Origin: Paulinella micropora
Taxonomy: Eukaryota; Cercozoa; Imbricatea; Euglyphida
Direction of reading: 5' to 3'
NCBI GenBank assembly: GCA_009731375.1
Contig: BJOX01000291.1
Span: forward strand, 505,111-561,059
DNA length: 55,949 nucleotides
Below the pieces are notes generated by a model. The model ran no database searches. It worked only from the letters and a program-made list of their open reading frames with translations, and had not been told where the DNA came from. Both the position numbers and the translations under genes were made by a program. Shown piece after piece: positions 45,541 through 55,018 of this stretch (the first letter of the stretch is position 1; every line of letters starts with the position of its first letter).

Positions 45541-48500
45541 ATGGAGACACGCAATTATAATGGCAAGGTCTACAGGTTGGATAGATTAAGGGAATATAAG
45601 ATAAATTACGAAATCAAGTCTGTCAGGGGTCGGGATGTGCTATATATCAAACCGAAGGTAAGGGGGTATAAAATTGATACACCGACAGCCCAAAACTACT
45701 TGAACCAAGTAAGAGGTGCGGTGTATTTTGAGCACCATGCTACACCAATAGCACCACCTTTACCTACGATTGAAGAGAAAAAAGAGATGAAAGAAATTTA
45801 CAGAGACTTGTTGAGGTATGGAAATTATGATATCATGAGGGACGACAGCAAGGAACACGAACTAGGAATAAATGAAAACCGATATGCGGTAAGGATTAAC
45901 GGCAACTTCCGATCATTCACGATGCGCGATGTGATAAGATTTATTGAGATTGTGTTGAACGACTTTGTAAAACGACAAACACCCGAAGATAAGGTTAGTC
46001 TAGGTATTGAGTTTGTTGATTACTATGGAAAAGTATCAACAGGCTTGCACAAAGTTAATCAAATCTCGGTTGAAAAAGTTTTAGAAAGATTGTCAGCAAT
46101 ATTTCAAAGCAACGAAAGTCTTTACATGGATGAGAACGGAATAAACTTTGATAAATTAAAATTTGTATTGAAATCTGTTAAAATGCCGACGGGCGGGACA
46201 AGGCTACAGGTTTTGAACAAATTGGATATATACAGAAAGAAAGGAGTAATCTGTATTACAAACAGCGATAACTTATGTTTAGCACGAGCAATCGTTGTAG
46301 TCAAAGCAAAAATTGAAAAACATCCAAAATTCAAGACAATACTAATGGGAAAAAGAAAGATACAGCAGGAAATAGCCGAGGCTTTACATGATGAAGCGAA
46401 AGTCATTAAGGATGTGTGTGGAATACCAGAAATTAATACATTTGCTAATCACATTAAATACAATCTGGTTATTGTTGAATTTCCTGACAAAATCATTTAT
46501 AAAACAGAACTACTTGATGCGAACGGAGAACGGCTGACTAACCTTTACATTCTAAAGACTGAGGGTCATTACGATGCCATAACTAACATGAAGTCTATGA
46601 TAGGAAAGGAAAACTTCTGTGAGTTGTGTCTAAGGGGATACCAAAAAAGACACGCATGTGAAGCAAAATGTAGTATCTGCGAAACCAACGGATGTAAGGG
46701 AATAAATGACAAGAGCCAGTGGAAAGAATGTGAGCAGTGTAATAGAAAGTTTCCAAACACTGAATGCTTTAATAATCATAGGACGACAAACTGCGATATT
46801 AAAGCGAAATGTAAATCGTGCGGTCTTAATTACAGAAAGAAGGATGAGCACAAATGCGGATATGCGAAATGCCGAAATTGCAAACTAGTAAAACCGCTTG
46901 AACACCAGTGCGAAATAGTCCAAAAAGAAATCTTACCGCCGTCAGAGCAATACATATTCTTTGACTTTGAAGCGACACAGGACACAGGCGAGCACATTGT
47001 TAATCATGCGGAAAGCCAGTATTACGATGCGAAGGAACCGCCTATTATACATAAGAACATTCAAGATTTCTGTAATTGGGCTTTTGACACTAAACACAGC
47101 GGATTTACATTTATTGCGCACAATGCCCGCGGTTATGATTGTCAGTTTATTCTTAAGTGGTTGGTTGATAATGGGCAAACTCCATTTGTAATCTATGAAG
47201 GTGGTAAGATTATGATGATGACACTTAAGAAGTATCGGTTTATAGACAGCCTAAGTTTTCTTACGATGCCATTGTCAGACTTTCCAAAGACATTCGGACT
47301 TACGGAACTTAAGAAAGGTTTCTTCCCGCACTTCTTCAATACGGCGAAAAATAGAAACTATGTCGGTGTAATGCCACATAAGAAACATTACGGCTACGAC
47401 ACGATGCGAGGAGATAAACGAAAAGAATTTCTTGAATGGTATGACGAACAAGTGAAAGCACATAACCACTTTGATATGGCGAAGGAAATCGGTGAGTATT
47501 ATCATTCAGATGTTGATATACTAAGAAAGGGTTGTATAGATTTTAGAAACCAGTTTCTAGAGTTTGGTATTGACCCTTTTCAATATACAACTATTGCAAG
47601 TTGTGTTATGGCTTTGTATCGTGCTAAGTTTATGCCAGAGAATTCAATTGCGATATTGAAAGCGGAAAAGCAAAACAAGATGATTTCTAGGGCTTGTGTA
47701 GAATGGTCAGCATACAGAAGCAGATTAGACAAAACCGATATTAAACACGCATTTAATGGAGGTGAAAAAATGTTTCAACTCGGGCAATCTCGTGTGTATG
47801 TAGATGGATGGGATGAGAAAAACAAAACCGCTTATGAGTTTTACGGGTGTCATTGGCACGGATGTGATAAGTGTTGGAATAGCAATGCTTTGAATGTGAA
47901 GAAGAATAAGACAATGGGCGAACTATACAAGGAAACAATGAGAAGAGAAAAACAACTTAACGAACAAGCAAAAGTAATAAGTGTCTGGGAGTGCGAATGG
48001 AGCCTGATGAAAACCAGTGAAAGACTGGCAGAGGATACAAACGAACGAATTACTGAACAAGAAGGACTAAACCCACGAGAGGCAATGTTTGGAGGTAGAG
48101 TGAATGCTTTGAAATTATATTGGAAATCACGACATGATAATGAGTATGCGAAATATATTGACATATGCTCACTTTATCCGACTGTGATGTATTACGACCT
48201 TTATCCAAGCGGACACCATATAATTATTAGACCAAACAATGAGGAGGAAAGAAAAAGTATGGAAAATAAAATTATAAACAGAGAATATTTCGGAGTGGCT
48301 AAGGTTAAGATGCTACCACCTAGAGGCTTACAACAACCAGTCTTACCGAAGGCGGACAGAGGTAAGATGATGTATTACTTGTGCGATAAGTGCGGAATGA
48401 CTGAGCAACATGGAGAATGTAAGCACACAGATAAAGAACGAGCAATAACGGGCACATGGGCAACTCCAGAAATTTACAAGGCCTTAGACAAAGGGTATAA

Positions 48501-49551
48501 GTTGATAAAAGTATATGAAGTATGGCACTGGAAAGAACAAAGCAGTAGCCCATTCAAAGAATACATAAAGACATTTTTGAAAGTAAAACAAGAGTCCAGC
48601 GGATACCCCGCGGGATGTAATACGGAAGCAGAAAAGCAAAATTACATAAACAGCATGGAAGTTAAAATGGGAGTTAAGATGGATGAAAGCAAAATATTTA
48701 AAAACGAAGGACGGCGAGCAGTGGCTAAGTTGTGCTTGAACTCTTTATGGGGCAAGTTCAGACAGAAACAAAATAAAACACAGAACAAAATGATAAAGGA
48801 TAAAGATACCTTATACAAACTATTGAACGATAAATCAGTGGATAATATAAATATTAACATAATTAACGACAAAATTGTAGAAGCCAGTTATGACTTAAAA
48901 CAGGATGCGGTGAGCGACCCGATTAAAACAAATATTGTGGTTGCTTTATTTACTACATGCCACGCGAGAATGAGACTTTACAATATGATGGACAGATTAG
49001 GCAATAGGATATTGTATCATGACACAGACAGCGTAATATATACGACTAACAAAGAAATTAATGAGGTGGATGTAGAGACAGGCGATTTACTGGGAGATTG
49101 GACAGATAAATTGAAAGGAGCAAAAATAAAAACCTTTGTGGGAGGCGGGCCTAAATGTTATGGATACTTATTAGATAATGGTAAAGCCAGTATGAAAGTA
49201 AAAGGATTTAGTATGAACTATGAAACGAAAAAAGCATTGAATTTACCGAATATGTTAAGTGTAATAAGTTGCGGGCTAGGTATTACAAACACTGAATTAT
49301 TTGAGAATGGAAAAAATGAACTGGATGAATTGTTGGAGACTGATGAAGAATTACGGATTGCTAAGCGAATTGAGAAGTCTGGAAAAGTAGTTATAATAGA
49401 AAACAACAAAATTACAAGAGATAAACAAAAGAAAAAAATAACAAGCGAATACTTAGAAAAGATATTTAGTTTTACATATACGAAAAGACAAATTATTGGA
49501 ATTGTAGAGAATGCGATTGAAACTAGACCTTTTGGATTAAAAAAAAAATAA
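45541..49551 (+). CDS. Protein-primed family B DNA polymerase (pPolB)
   Basis: 1336 codons and intact. It replicates the element DNA from a terminal protein primer. About residues 241-250 (NSDNLCLARA) match the N-terminal box common in Polinton polymerases. About residues 358-460 form a cysteine/histidine-rich zinc-finger cluster. Exonuclease: ExoI FFDFEAT (D475, E477), ExoII HNARGYD (H527-D533), ExoIII YYHSD (Y653, D657). Polymerase: motif A DICSLYP (D874), motif B LNSLWGK (N1067-K1072), motif C YHDTDS (D1161, D1163). A further CDKCG/HGECKH zinc pair and TGTWATPEIYKALDKGY sit between motifs A and B, as in Polinton and linear-plasmid polymerases. All catalytic residues that I can judge are kept. 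The start is the first ATG after an AT-rich leader. Confidence 0.95.
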   Translation: METRNYNGKVYRLDRLREYKINYEIKSVRGRDVLYIKPKVRGYKIDTPTAQNYLNQVRGAVYFEHHATPIAPPLPTIEEKKEMKEIYRDLLRYGNYDIMRDDSKEHELGINENRYAVRINGNFRSFTMRDVIRFIEIVLNDFVKRQTPEDKVSLGIEFVDYYGKVSTGLHKVNQISVEKVLERLSAIFQSNESLYMDENGINFDKLKFVLKSVKMPTGGTRLQVLNKLDIYRKKGVICITNSDNLCLARAIVVVKAKIEKHPKFKTILMGKRKIQQEIAEALHDEAKVIKDVCGIPEINTFANHIKYNLVIVEFPDKIIYKTELLDANGERLTNLYILKTEGHYDAITNMKSMIGKENFCELCLRGYQKRHACEAKCSICETNGCKGINDKSQWKECEQCNRKFPNTECFNNHRTTNCDIKAKCKSCGLNYRKKDEHKCGYAKCRNCKLVKPLEHQCEIVQKEILPPSEQYIFFDFEATQDTGEHIVNHAESQYYDAKEPPIIHKNIQDFCNWAFDTKHSGFTFIAHNARGYDCQFILKWLVDNGQTPFVIYEGGKIMMMTLKKYRFIDSLSFLTMPLSDFPKTFGLTELKKGFFPHFFNTAKNRNYVGVMPHKKHYGYDTMRGDKRKEFLEWYDEQVKAHNHFDMAKEIGEYYHSDVDILRKGCIDFRNQFLEFGIDPFQYTTIASCVMALYRAKFMPENSIAILKAEKQNKMISRACVEWSAYRSRLDKTDIKHAFNGGEKMFQLGQSRVYVDGWDEKNKTAYEFYGCHWHGCDKCWNSNALNVKKNKTMGELYKETMRREKQLNEQAKVISVWECEWSLMKTSERLAEDTNERITEQEGLNPREAMFGGRVNALKLYWKSRHDNEYAKYIDICSLYPTVMYYDLYPSGHHIIIRPNNEEERKSMENKIINREYFGVAKVKMLPPRGLQQPVLPKADRGKMMYYLCDKCGMTEQHGECKHTDKERAITGTWATPEIYKALDKGYKLIKVYEVWHWKEQSSSPFKEYIKTFLKVKQESSGYPAGCNTEAEKQNYINSMEVKMGVKMDESKIFKNEGRRAVAKLCLNSLWGKFRQKQNKTQNKMIKDKDTLYKLLNDKSVDNININIINDKIVEASYDLKQDAVSDPIKTNIVVALFTTCHARMRLYNMMDRLGNRILYHDTDSVIYTTNKEINEVDVETGDLLGDWTDKLKGAKIKTFVGGGPKCYGYLLDNGKASMKVKGFSMNYETKKALNLPNMLSVISCGLGITNTELFENGKNELDELLETDEELRIAKRIEKSGKVVIIENNKITRDKQKKKITSEYLEKIFSFTYTKRQIIGIVENAIETRPFGLKKK

Positions 49552-49613
49552 AAATATCAAATATCAAATAATTAATTTTTTCCATAAAAATTTTTACCAA
49601 TCTATATAGACCA

Positions 49614-49901
49614 ATGACCACCCTCACCAGACTATGTGAAAAATTTAAACAACTTTCAATTGAGAAGAAGAAAAAATTCTTTTCCGTAAAAGATGTGCAA
49701 CAGGTAATTAATGAAGAAATTAAGGCGATTGAAAAAAGTAGAGAAGGAAAACCAAAGGATACTTTTCCATTTGGTAAGTATAAAGGTAAGAAAATTCAAG
49801 ATGTTGCTACCATTGACAAACCATATCTTGAATGGGTTATGAAACAGCCGTGGTTTGATAAATTTACTGACATTAAAAGTGAAGTAAAAAAATATATATG
49901 A
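49614..49901 (+). CDS. Small protein with an ExoX C-terminal-like domain
   Basis: 95 codons. A helical N-terminus (LCEKFKQLSIEKKKKFFSVK) is followed by FPFGKYKGKKIQDVATIDKP and YLEWVMKQPWF. This is the small domain found at the C-terminus of bacterial exonuclease X and alone in many viral proteins. It lies 62 bp after the polymerase stop, and the ATG follows CTATATAGACC. Its role is probably in DNA processing or binding, but no catalytic residues are present. The TGA stop overlaps the first base-pairs of palindromic module B. Confidence 0.7.
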   Translation: MTTLTRLCEKFKQLSIEKKKKFFSVKDVQQVINEEIKAIEKSREGKPKDTFPFGKYKGKKIQDVATIDKPYLEWVMKQPWFDKFTDIKSEVKKYI

Positions 49902-50025
49902 TATTTTGTTCTGACTTCGTCATCACAAAACATCGTTTTCTTTTAATTATTTTTTCTTTAAAATTTTTTCCGATGTTTTAGAATAAGCGAGAGTGCGACA
50001 GCACGAAGCGCAATTCTAAAATATC
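49900..50025. promoter_or_regulatory. Boundary palindromic module, locus B
   Basis: The left arm is GATATTTT...AAAACATCG (49900-49935), overlapping the upstream stop codon. An AT-rich spacer of about 35 bp follows. The right arm CGATGTTTTAGAATAAGCG...CGCAATTCTAAAATATC (49971-50025) abuts the next ATG. The right arm holds its own stem: TTTTAGAAT pairs with ATTCTAAAA, and inside it GTGC pairs with GCAC. Confidence 0.7.
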
Positions 50026-50478
50026 ATGAGCACCAAGCAAGACTACTTGAATGAAATTGAAAAATGGAACCTTGATGTTTCTATTAAAATGCCAACAATT
50101 AAATGGACTAAGCCTGACATTGTTTCTTTCTATGAGCAATACAAACCCCGCGATGACAACGTGAAAGTAGTTATTCCATTGGAGGCCATAACGGACAAAG
50201 CCAACGTAGTTGAAGATGCGACCTTCGGTCAGCAAGAAGAGAGCACACCTTTTAAGGCGAGTGATTTAAAAGAGACTGGAATTACCGAAATCAAGGCTAA
50301 TGTAGGAGAAGAGATAGCGACTGCTACATCCGTAGGTGATAAAGAGACTGCTATAGAATGTACAGAAGAAGGATGTATATTAAGGAAAGCGAGCGATGTT
50401 ATTCGTGTTGTAAAAGAAAGATACCAAAAAAAAAATAAAGTAATTGATATTTTATTCATCCGCTACGCGTTTTCATAA
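50026..50478 (+). CDS. Hypothetical 150-residue PLV protein
   Basis: No family recognised. The N-terminal 50 residues look folded (YLNEIEKWNLDVSIKMPTIK and DIVSFYEQYKP). The C-terminal half is acidic and Thr/Ala-rich, with a CTEEGC pair, and ends in a basic helix (VIRVVKERYQKKNKV). Palindromic modules stand on both sides: locus B ends at its start codon, and its last 12 codons and TAA lie inside locus C. It therefore looks like a discrete cassette. Confidence 0.6.
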   Translation: MSTKQDYLNEIEKWNLDVSIKMPTIKWTKPDIVSFYEQYKPRDDNVKVVIPLEAITDKANVVEDATFGQQEESTPFKASDLKETGITEIKANVGEEIATATSVGDKETAIECTEEGCILRKASDVIRVVKERYQKKNKVIDILFIRYAFS

Positions 50479-50573
50479 AACATCGTTTTTTTCCAATAAA
50501 AAAATAAATCTGTTTTCGATGTTTTAGAATAAGCGAGAATGAGCGTAGCGAATGAAGCGCAATTCTAAATATC
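50447..50573. promoter_or_regulatory. Boundary palindromic module, locus C
   Basis: The left arm GATATTTTATTCATCCGCTA...AAAACATCG (50447-50485) runs through the end of the upstream gene. After about 30 bp of A/T, the right arm CGATGTTTTAGAATAAGCG...CAATTCTAAATATC (50517-50573) overlaps the stop codon of the convergent spike gene. CGCTACGC and GCGTAGCG in the two arms also pair. Located between convergent genes, it would suit a bidirectional 3'-end signal. Confidence 0.7.
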
Positions 50574-51880
50574 TATTGATCCTCTATAAAGTTAGCAATA
50601 ACATTAATATTTCCATTTCCACCTGCCGTCACAGCCTTTTGTGAGAATGTCAAAACATCGTTCGGTGTTAATTGAATATCGTAGGTTCTTAGATTAATTT
50701 GTTGAGTTGAGGCAGCATTAACATAAATCTTACAAATTGTTGTTCCGTTTGCGATAGCGGTTGCTTTTGTGTCTGTATCTACAATTGAAGTTTTGGCATC
50801 AACATCAGCAAAGCCCGCCCCTGTCAGTGTTCCGTTCAATACCATTCTGACGACATTAGCCTTAGTATCTTCATTAGTAATACTTATCAACGAAGGAAAG
50901 ACATTTGAATTGTTGGTTAGGCTATTATTGAATAGTGCTTTATTCCTTATACTTAAAATGGGGCTTTCAGTTATATCACCTGCTTTACTGCCTTCCACCG
51001 TATTTGTAATACTTGTATTAATAGTGTTGGTGCCTTCAACAAACAAACTACAACTGGCTGTCTTCAGTCTTTGTATTCCAACTCCAACATTATTATTAAT
51101 AATTCGTGCTGAAAATGGTAATGTAGTATTTCGCAGACTGACACCTGTGTTGGCATTTGCATACTTAATTGTATGGACTAACTGGAATTCACCTGTATTT
51201 GGATTTTCAATAGAAAACTTAATAGCACCAAAACCTAAGTATTGAAGTTGAATTTGAAATACATTTCCCTTACTCCAATCTATGAGTGGCATATCTTCCG
51301 TTCCGTCGCACGGGTCATCCCAGTAGGCTTGAAAAAATGCATTTAGGTTTCCTCCTATACAATGTAGGATACACATTCCTTCATCTCTAGTTTTGTAAAA
51401 GTAGAAACCATTAGATAAATCGCTATCTCCGATACCTATCCATGAATAATAATCTTCAGTTTCGTCTGTCGTCCATAAAGCAGTGAAGCGGGCTACAACA
51501 CCCATACCAGTACGATATTTTATTTTTCTTTTGCTTACCATACTAGCATTAGCGGTAGCATCAGCAGTTGTTTTCAATTCCGCCATATTATTCAGAAATG
51601 AAACGGTCGCCTTTGTTTCTGTTAATGTCCATATCCGTGTATTAATGGTATATGGAAAGATTTCCTGTAATACTGGTGTTAAGGAACTGGTTAGGGTTTC
51701 ACCAAAAGCGGTCTTCATATGATTAGTTTCAATGTGTCCATCATATCCAACTTTGACATTNNNNNNNNNNCCAAAAGCGGTCTTCATATGATTAGTTTCA
51801 ATGTGCCCGTCATATCCAACTTTGACATTTACAAATTTGCTGTCAGGATTTTGTGCGACTAAATTTCTCTGGTGAGACAT
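50573..51880 (-). CDS. Putative virion spike/fibre protein
   Basis: A frame of about 435 codons; about 412 once the gap artefact is allowed for. A short N-terminus (MSHQRNLVAQNPDSKFVNVK) and LTSSLTPVLQEIFPY precede a beta-rich body. The YRTGMGVVARFTALW, YSWIGIGDSDLSNGFYFY and FSIENPNTGEFQLVHTI segments look like a lectin-like jelly-roll of the kind used in receptor-binding virion proteins. It sits next to the capsid genes and is transcribed with them. The 59 bp at 51712-51770 and 51781-51839 are duplicates around a 10-N gap, and the duplication keeps the frame. The structural role is inferred from position and fold impression, not from a named family. Confidence 0.55.
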   Translation of the reverse strand: MSHQRNLVAQNPDSKFVNVKVGYDGHIETNHMKTAFXXXXNVKVGYDGHIETNHMKTAFGETLTSSLTPVLQEIFPYTINTRIWTLTETKATVSFLNNMAELKTTADATANASMVSKRKIKYRTGMGVVARFTALWTTDETEDYYSWIGIGDSDLSNGFYFYKTRDEGMCILHCIGGNLNAFFQAYWDDPCDGTEDMPLIDWSKGNVFQIQLQYLGFGAIKFSIENPNTGEFQLVHTIKYANANTGVSLRNTTLPFSARIINNNVGVGIQRLKTASCSLFVEGTNTINTSITNTVEGSKAGDITESPILSIRNKALFNNSLTNNSNVFPSLISITNEDTKANVVRMVLNGTLTGAGFADVDAKTSIVDTDTKATAIANGTTICKIYVNAASTQQINLRTYDIQLTPNDVLTFSQKAVTAGGNGNINVIANFIEDQ

Positions 51881-51925
51881 TATATATCAATAAAAAAATA
51901 TTTTTTGTTTTCTTTTTCGTTTTTA

Positions 51926-51939
51926 CGAAGTTGATAAAT
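51926..51939. terminator. Short stem-loop between the capsid and spike genes
   Basis: TTCGT and ACGAA pair around four T in the 64-bp interval between the capsid stop and the spike ATG. It is the only structured element in that interval, which lacks the GATATTTT module. Confidence 0.35.
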
Positions 51940-51944
51940 GTCAT

Positions 51945-53491
51945 CTACGACATAAGGATTTCAATTCCCTTAACAACAATAGTCCTCTGAAGAATAGCAT
52001 ATGTATAATAATTCACCTGCTGATTGTTGTCGGCACTCCATTCATAACGACGTTCGGTATCCAAAGATAGCCCAGATACCTCATAACCCTCTTCATCTCT
52101 CTTATCACATAGCGGGCGGTTGTTATCCAAAAAATCAACATGAAACCAGTTATATTTATAGACATTACTATTCAAAATAGCGGAACCTTTAAGTTTTTCC
52201 TTCAAAAGCATATAGTCCTCATCGCGGTCGCAAGTGATATCAAATTGTTGAATTCGGTTGCTATCCAAGGTAGTATAATAAGTCTTAATCTTATCATGGC
52301 TTCTATTATCACAATCAAAAGCAGTGTTTGAAGTTTCAGTGTTATTGAAGGCACTTGTATAAATACGACGAATTCTCTCACCCTGTGAGCGGTTCATCTT
52401 CAAAACAAATGACTGCTGACCTGTTCCCAAATTGGTCTTCCAAGAAATCGGGTATTCAGTCTTGAATGAAAATCCCTCACCCGCAATCTTTTGCTGTACA
52501 CCTAATATAACATTCGGGTCAGTCTCAACGGCAAGAAATAAGTTAAGATTGGTAATATTTGCTGGCTGTGCGCCCGCAGTCGCACCAGCACCTACACTAA
52601 GGGCATCACTTCCTGTAAAAAGAGTTTTGTTTGTTCCCTCCCACACAATACGCAAGTCAATAATTTCGTTAAATCCAATAGTCTTATCAACTTCAAAAAT
52701 AGTTCCAAAAATCATACCGAGTGGAATAGAAACATTAATGGCGGGTCTTTCGCATCAGCAGTCCCACCTTCAAAATACTTCGCCTCCTCATAAGCAACAT
52801 CAACGACAGAAACCGCACCACTTCCATCAGCAATAAGGGCATCATCATGTCGGCGTGCGGCAGTCGGTGGTTGTGATACATAATTTAGAATTCTATTTTC
52901 AAGGGTTGAAAACTTTTGATTTACGTGAGCAACAATGTTGGCTGATTGGTCTGCCGCCTTTGTATCACCAATAGCAGTAAAAGTAGTCTTAGCATCATCA
53001 AGTTGTCCAGTAAAATTATCATCAATAGTTCCTCTCGCGGACGGGACGAAGACACCACCATTCGGCGCATTACACTTTTGAAGCATACTTCCATAACCAG
53101 TAGTCCCGTGATTTTCTAAAGAGATAAACTTTTCATACGAAATCTCGGGCTTCCAAATCATCTTAGTGTAATTTCCAACATGTTGAAGATTACACAGATA
53201 TTGACCGCTTCTGCTTCTTAGTTCAATAGTTTTAACCATTGGAAGGCAGTCCATAGGGATTTTGTTATAACTCCCGCCGCCTCCCTTATCTGGGGTATAA
53301 GTAAATCGCAACACACTTCTCGCAAGGTTCAAAGGACGAGTAGGGATTTCAAATGTGCTTTCAATTCCTCCCACGGTGGTGATTGGAATTGTCGAAAGAC
53401 TTTCGCGGGCAGTAAGTTTGTTAAGTGAATACTTACCGCGGATAAGTTCGCTCTGGCTGTGAGTAAGTTCTCCTCCGTATTGGACAGGCAT
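51945..53491 (-). pseudogene. Major capsid protein (double jelly-roll), split by one frame change
   Basis: The first part (53491-52712, 259 codons) begins MPVQYGGELTHSQSELIRGK. It carries the first jelly-roll (TFEIPTRPLNLARSVLRFTY, TIELRSRSGQYLCNLQHVGN) and a long loop. The second part (52715-51945) starts from the conserved INVSIPLG and IFGTIFEVDK segment of PLV/virophage capsid proteins. It continues with DLRIVWEGTNK, KTEYPISWKTNLG and a C-terminus ending QRTIVVKGIEILMS. The frame changes between about 52715 and 52760, next to a short A-run. It forms the trimeric hexons of the icosahedral shell. It may be a sequencing error, true decay or a frameshift site. Total length of about 510 residues fits the family. 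Confidence 0.8.
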
Positions 53492-53545
53492 TTTTGTTTT
53501 TGTTTTTGAAGTAGTGTAAATTAACTAATTCACCAGAATATATTA

Positions 53546-53567
53546 GAAAGATTTTAAAAAATCTTTC
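53546..53567. terminator. Perfect 10-bp hairpin between the penton and capsid genes
   Basis: GAAAGATTTT pairs with AAAATCTTTC around two A, in the 111-bp interval after the penton stop and before the capsid ATG. A reduced module (AATTCTAAAA...AAAATATC, 53584-53601) lies between the hairpin and the penton stop at 53603-53605. Confidence 0.5.
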
Positions 53568-53602
53568 AATAAAAAATAAATAATTCTAAAATTAAAATAT
53601 CT

Positions 53603-54415
53603 TTACCTCGCTTTCAACAGATTGAAGAATGAATTAAATAAACTAAAATAATTAGTTTCACGATAAACCAATAATGTCATAACGATGCCTAAACCATTAA
53701 GATTAATGGCTTGGTTGTTTTCGTCCGTCAAATAAAACCTGAATACGTTGTTTGAATTTGCGGACAATGTTTTTCCATATTCGCTACCCGAGCCGTCATA
53801 AATGACAGAACCAAAAGGAATTTCGTTTGCAGTGTATATTTCTTGAAGCACATGATTATCTCCTTCATTTACCAAATCCGATTGAAGATACAAAGTTTTT
53901 TCACCAGTTAAAATAATTACATTTGGAGATTTAATGAAATCATTAGCAAAGAAATATGTTGAGTTTCTATCAAAACCCATTACCTCATGAATACGTGTAT
54001 CACCATCAAATATAAACCGCGGTTGAATACCTCCGTTATTTGACACACTGAATGTTAATTTACCATCCTCCGCTTCCGTGTTGGTATTGTTGCTTGAGAC
54101 TACATAAGTATAATCATTCGGACTTTCTGCCGTCAATATCTCAGATAGTTTATTTTTTAAGTTGTTCATTGTGTAGTTGCCCTCAGGTATCGTAATTAAA
54201 GCCTCATACCCGTCTTCGGATAATGTAAAAGTATTATATGGTGAAGCCACAGAGTAATACGACTTCGGCACATAGATATGAAGAATTTTACAGTGTGTGG
54301 GATTGTCTAGACCCTTCATATTGACTTCGTGTGTAAAGTCGCTGTCTGTCCCCGTTATTCGGTTTTTGCTATTTATGTAATAGATACCCGAACTTCTTCC
54401 TCCCTTGTACTCCAT
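53603..54415 (-). CDS. Penton/minor capsid protein
   Basis: About 270 codons from the ATG at 54415 (MEYKGGRSSGIYYINSKNR). A longer frame from 54454 would start inside the palindromic module, so it is not preferred. The N-terminal YYINSKNRITGTDSDFTHEV is the typical start of PLV and virophage penton proteins (N-S-x-N-R...D-F). It is followed by beta-rich sequence of a single jelly-roll (ITIPEGNYTMNNLKNKLSEI is characteristic) and a C-terminus VMTLLVYRETNYF. It builds the fivefold vertices. It lies directly upstream of the capsid gene in the same direction, as in other PLVs. Confidence 0.85.
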   Translation of the reverse strand: MEYKGGRSSGIYYINSKNRITGTDSDFTHEVNMKGLDNPTHCKILHIYVPKSYYSVASPYNTFTLSEDGYEALITIPEGNYTMNNLKNKLSEILTAESPNDYTYVVSSNNTNTEAEDGKLTFSVSNNGGIQPRFIFDGDTRIHEVMGFDRNSTYFFANDFIKSPNVIILTGEKTLYLQSDLVNEGDNHVLQEIYTANEIPFGSVIYDGSGSEYGKTLSANSNNVFRFYLTDENNQAINLNGLGIVMTLLVYRETNYFSLFNSFFNLLKAR

Positions 54416-54552
54416 TGATATTTTAGAATTGCGTTTCGTGCTCCGCACTCTCACTTATTCTAAAACATCGTTTTTTCTTTTTCAAAAAAATTAATGCTTA
54501 TTGTAATCCTTAAAAAGTGCGTAGCCCCCGATGTTTGTTGAAGACGTAGTCT
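54416..54552. promoter_or_regulatory. Boundary palindromic module, locus D
   Basis: On the plus strand GATATTTTAGAATTGCG...CTTATTCTAAAACATCG (54417-54470) lies directly before the minus-strand penton ATG. After about 58 bp of AT-rich spacer, CGATGTTTGTTGAAGACG...CAAATATC (54529-54564) ends two bases from the protease stop. TTTTAGAAT/ATTCTAAAA and the inner GTGC/GCAC pairing are conserved with locus B although bases between them differ. Confidence 0.7.
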
Positions 54553-54566
54553 GAAACAAATATCAT

Positions 54567-55018
54567 TTACAAAAAGGTGTCAAATCCATATCCATTCTGT
54601 GCTTTTAATTTTTCCGCTTCGTCTTCTTTTAAGTCTGTATAGCCACTAGCAAATTTAAATCGCACTCCTTTTGCTCGCTCTAAAAGAAACCGCATTGAGT
54701 GCCATTCACATGTGTCGCTCGTATCAGATTGTTGTTTTACTTGATTGACCTTCATCAATAAATAACTATCTGGGTGGCTTTTATCTATTAGTTGTTTCAT
54801 TTGTTGTTGAAAGTCTTCAGTCGGTTGATATTCAGCCAAANNNNNNNNNNCTATCTTTATTTAGACTTACCCATATAGCCATCCAGTGTTGTCCTTTTTT
54901 ATTGTTCGGGTCAGTATTCATAATAAATCCGTATTGCCTTCTTTTTTCTGGATTTAATTTGTATATTTCATCACTTGCAATCGTTCCTAAATACCATCCA
55001 TATTTTTCATTATGTCGT
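54567..55018 (-). pseudogene. Adenain-like capsid maturation protease, interrupted by a gap
   Basis: A cysteine protease that trims capsid precursors. Upstream of a 10-N gap (54841-54850) the minus strand encodes WYLGTIASDEIYKLN and GFIMNTDPNNKKGQHWMAIW, where N-T-D...G-x-H-W is the box with the catalytic His. After the gap come a Gln-rich helix and SDTCEWHSMRFLLERAKGVR, the catalytic Cys box (usually D-x-C-G). The frame is open only from about 55018 with no ATG. It overlaps the end of the upstream 228-codon frame, one frame apart, beside an A-run near 54998-55004. The two may therefore have been one protein. Confidence 0.75.

Noticed and set aside
52700-52770. Programmed frameshift in the capsid gene
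   Set aside because: No heptameric slippery site with downstream structure was obvious, and capsid genes of relatives are in one frame. A one-base error or decay is simpler.
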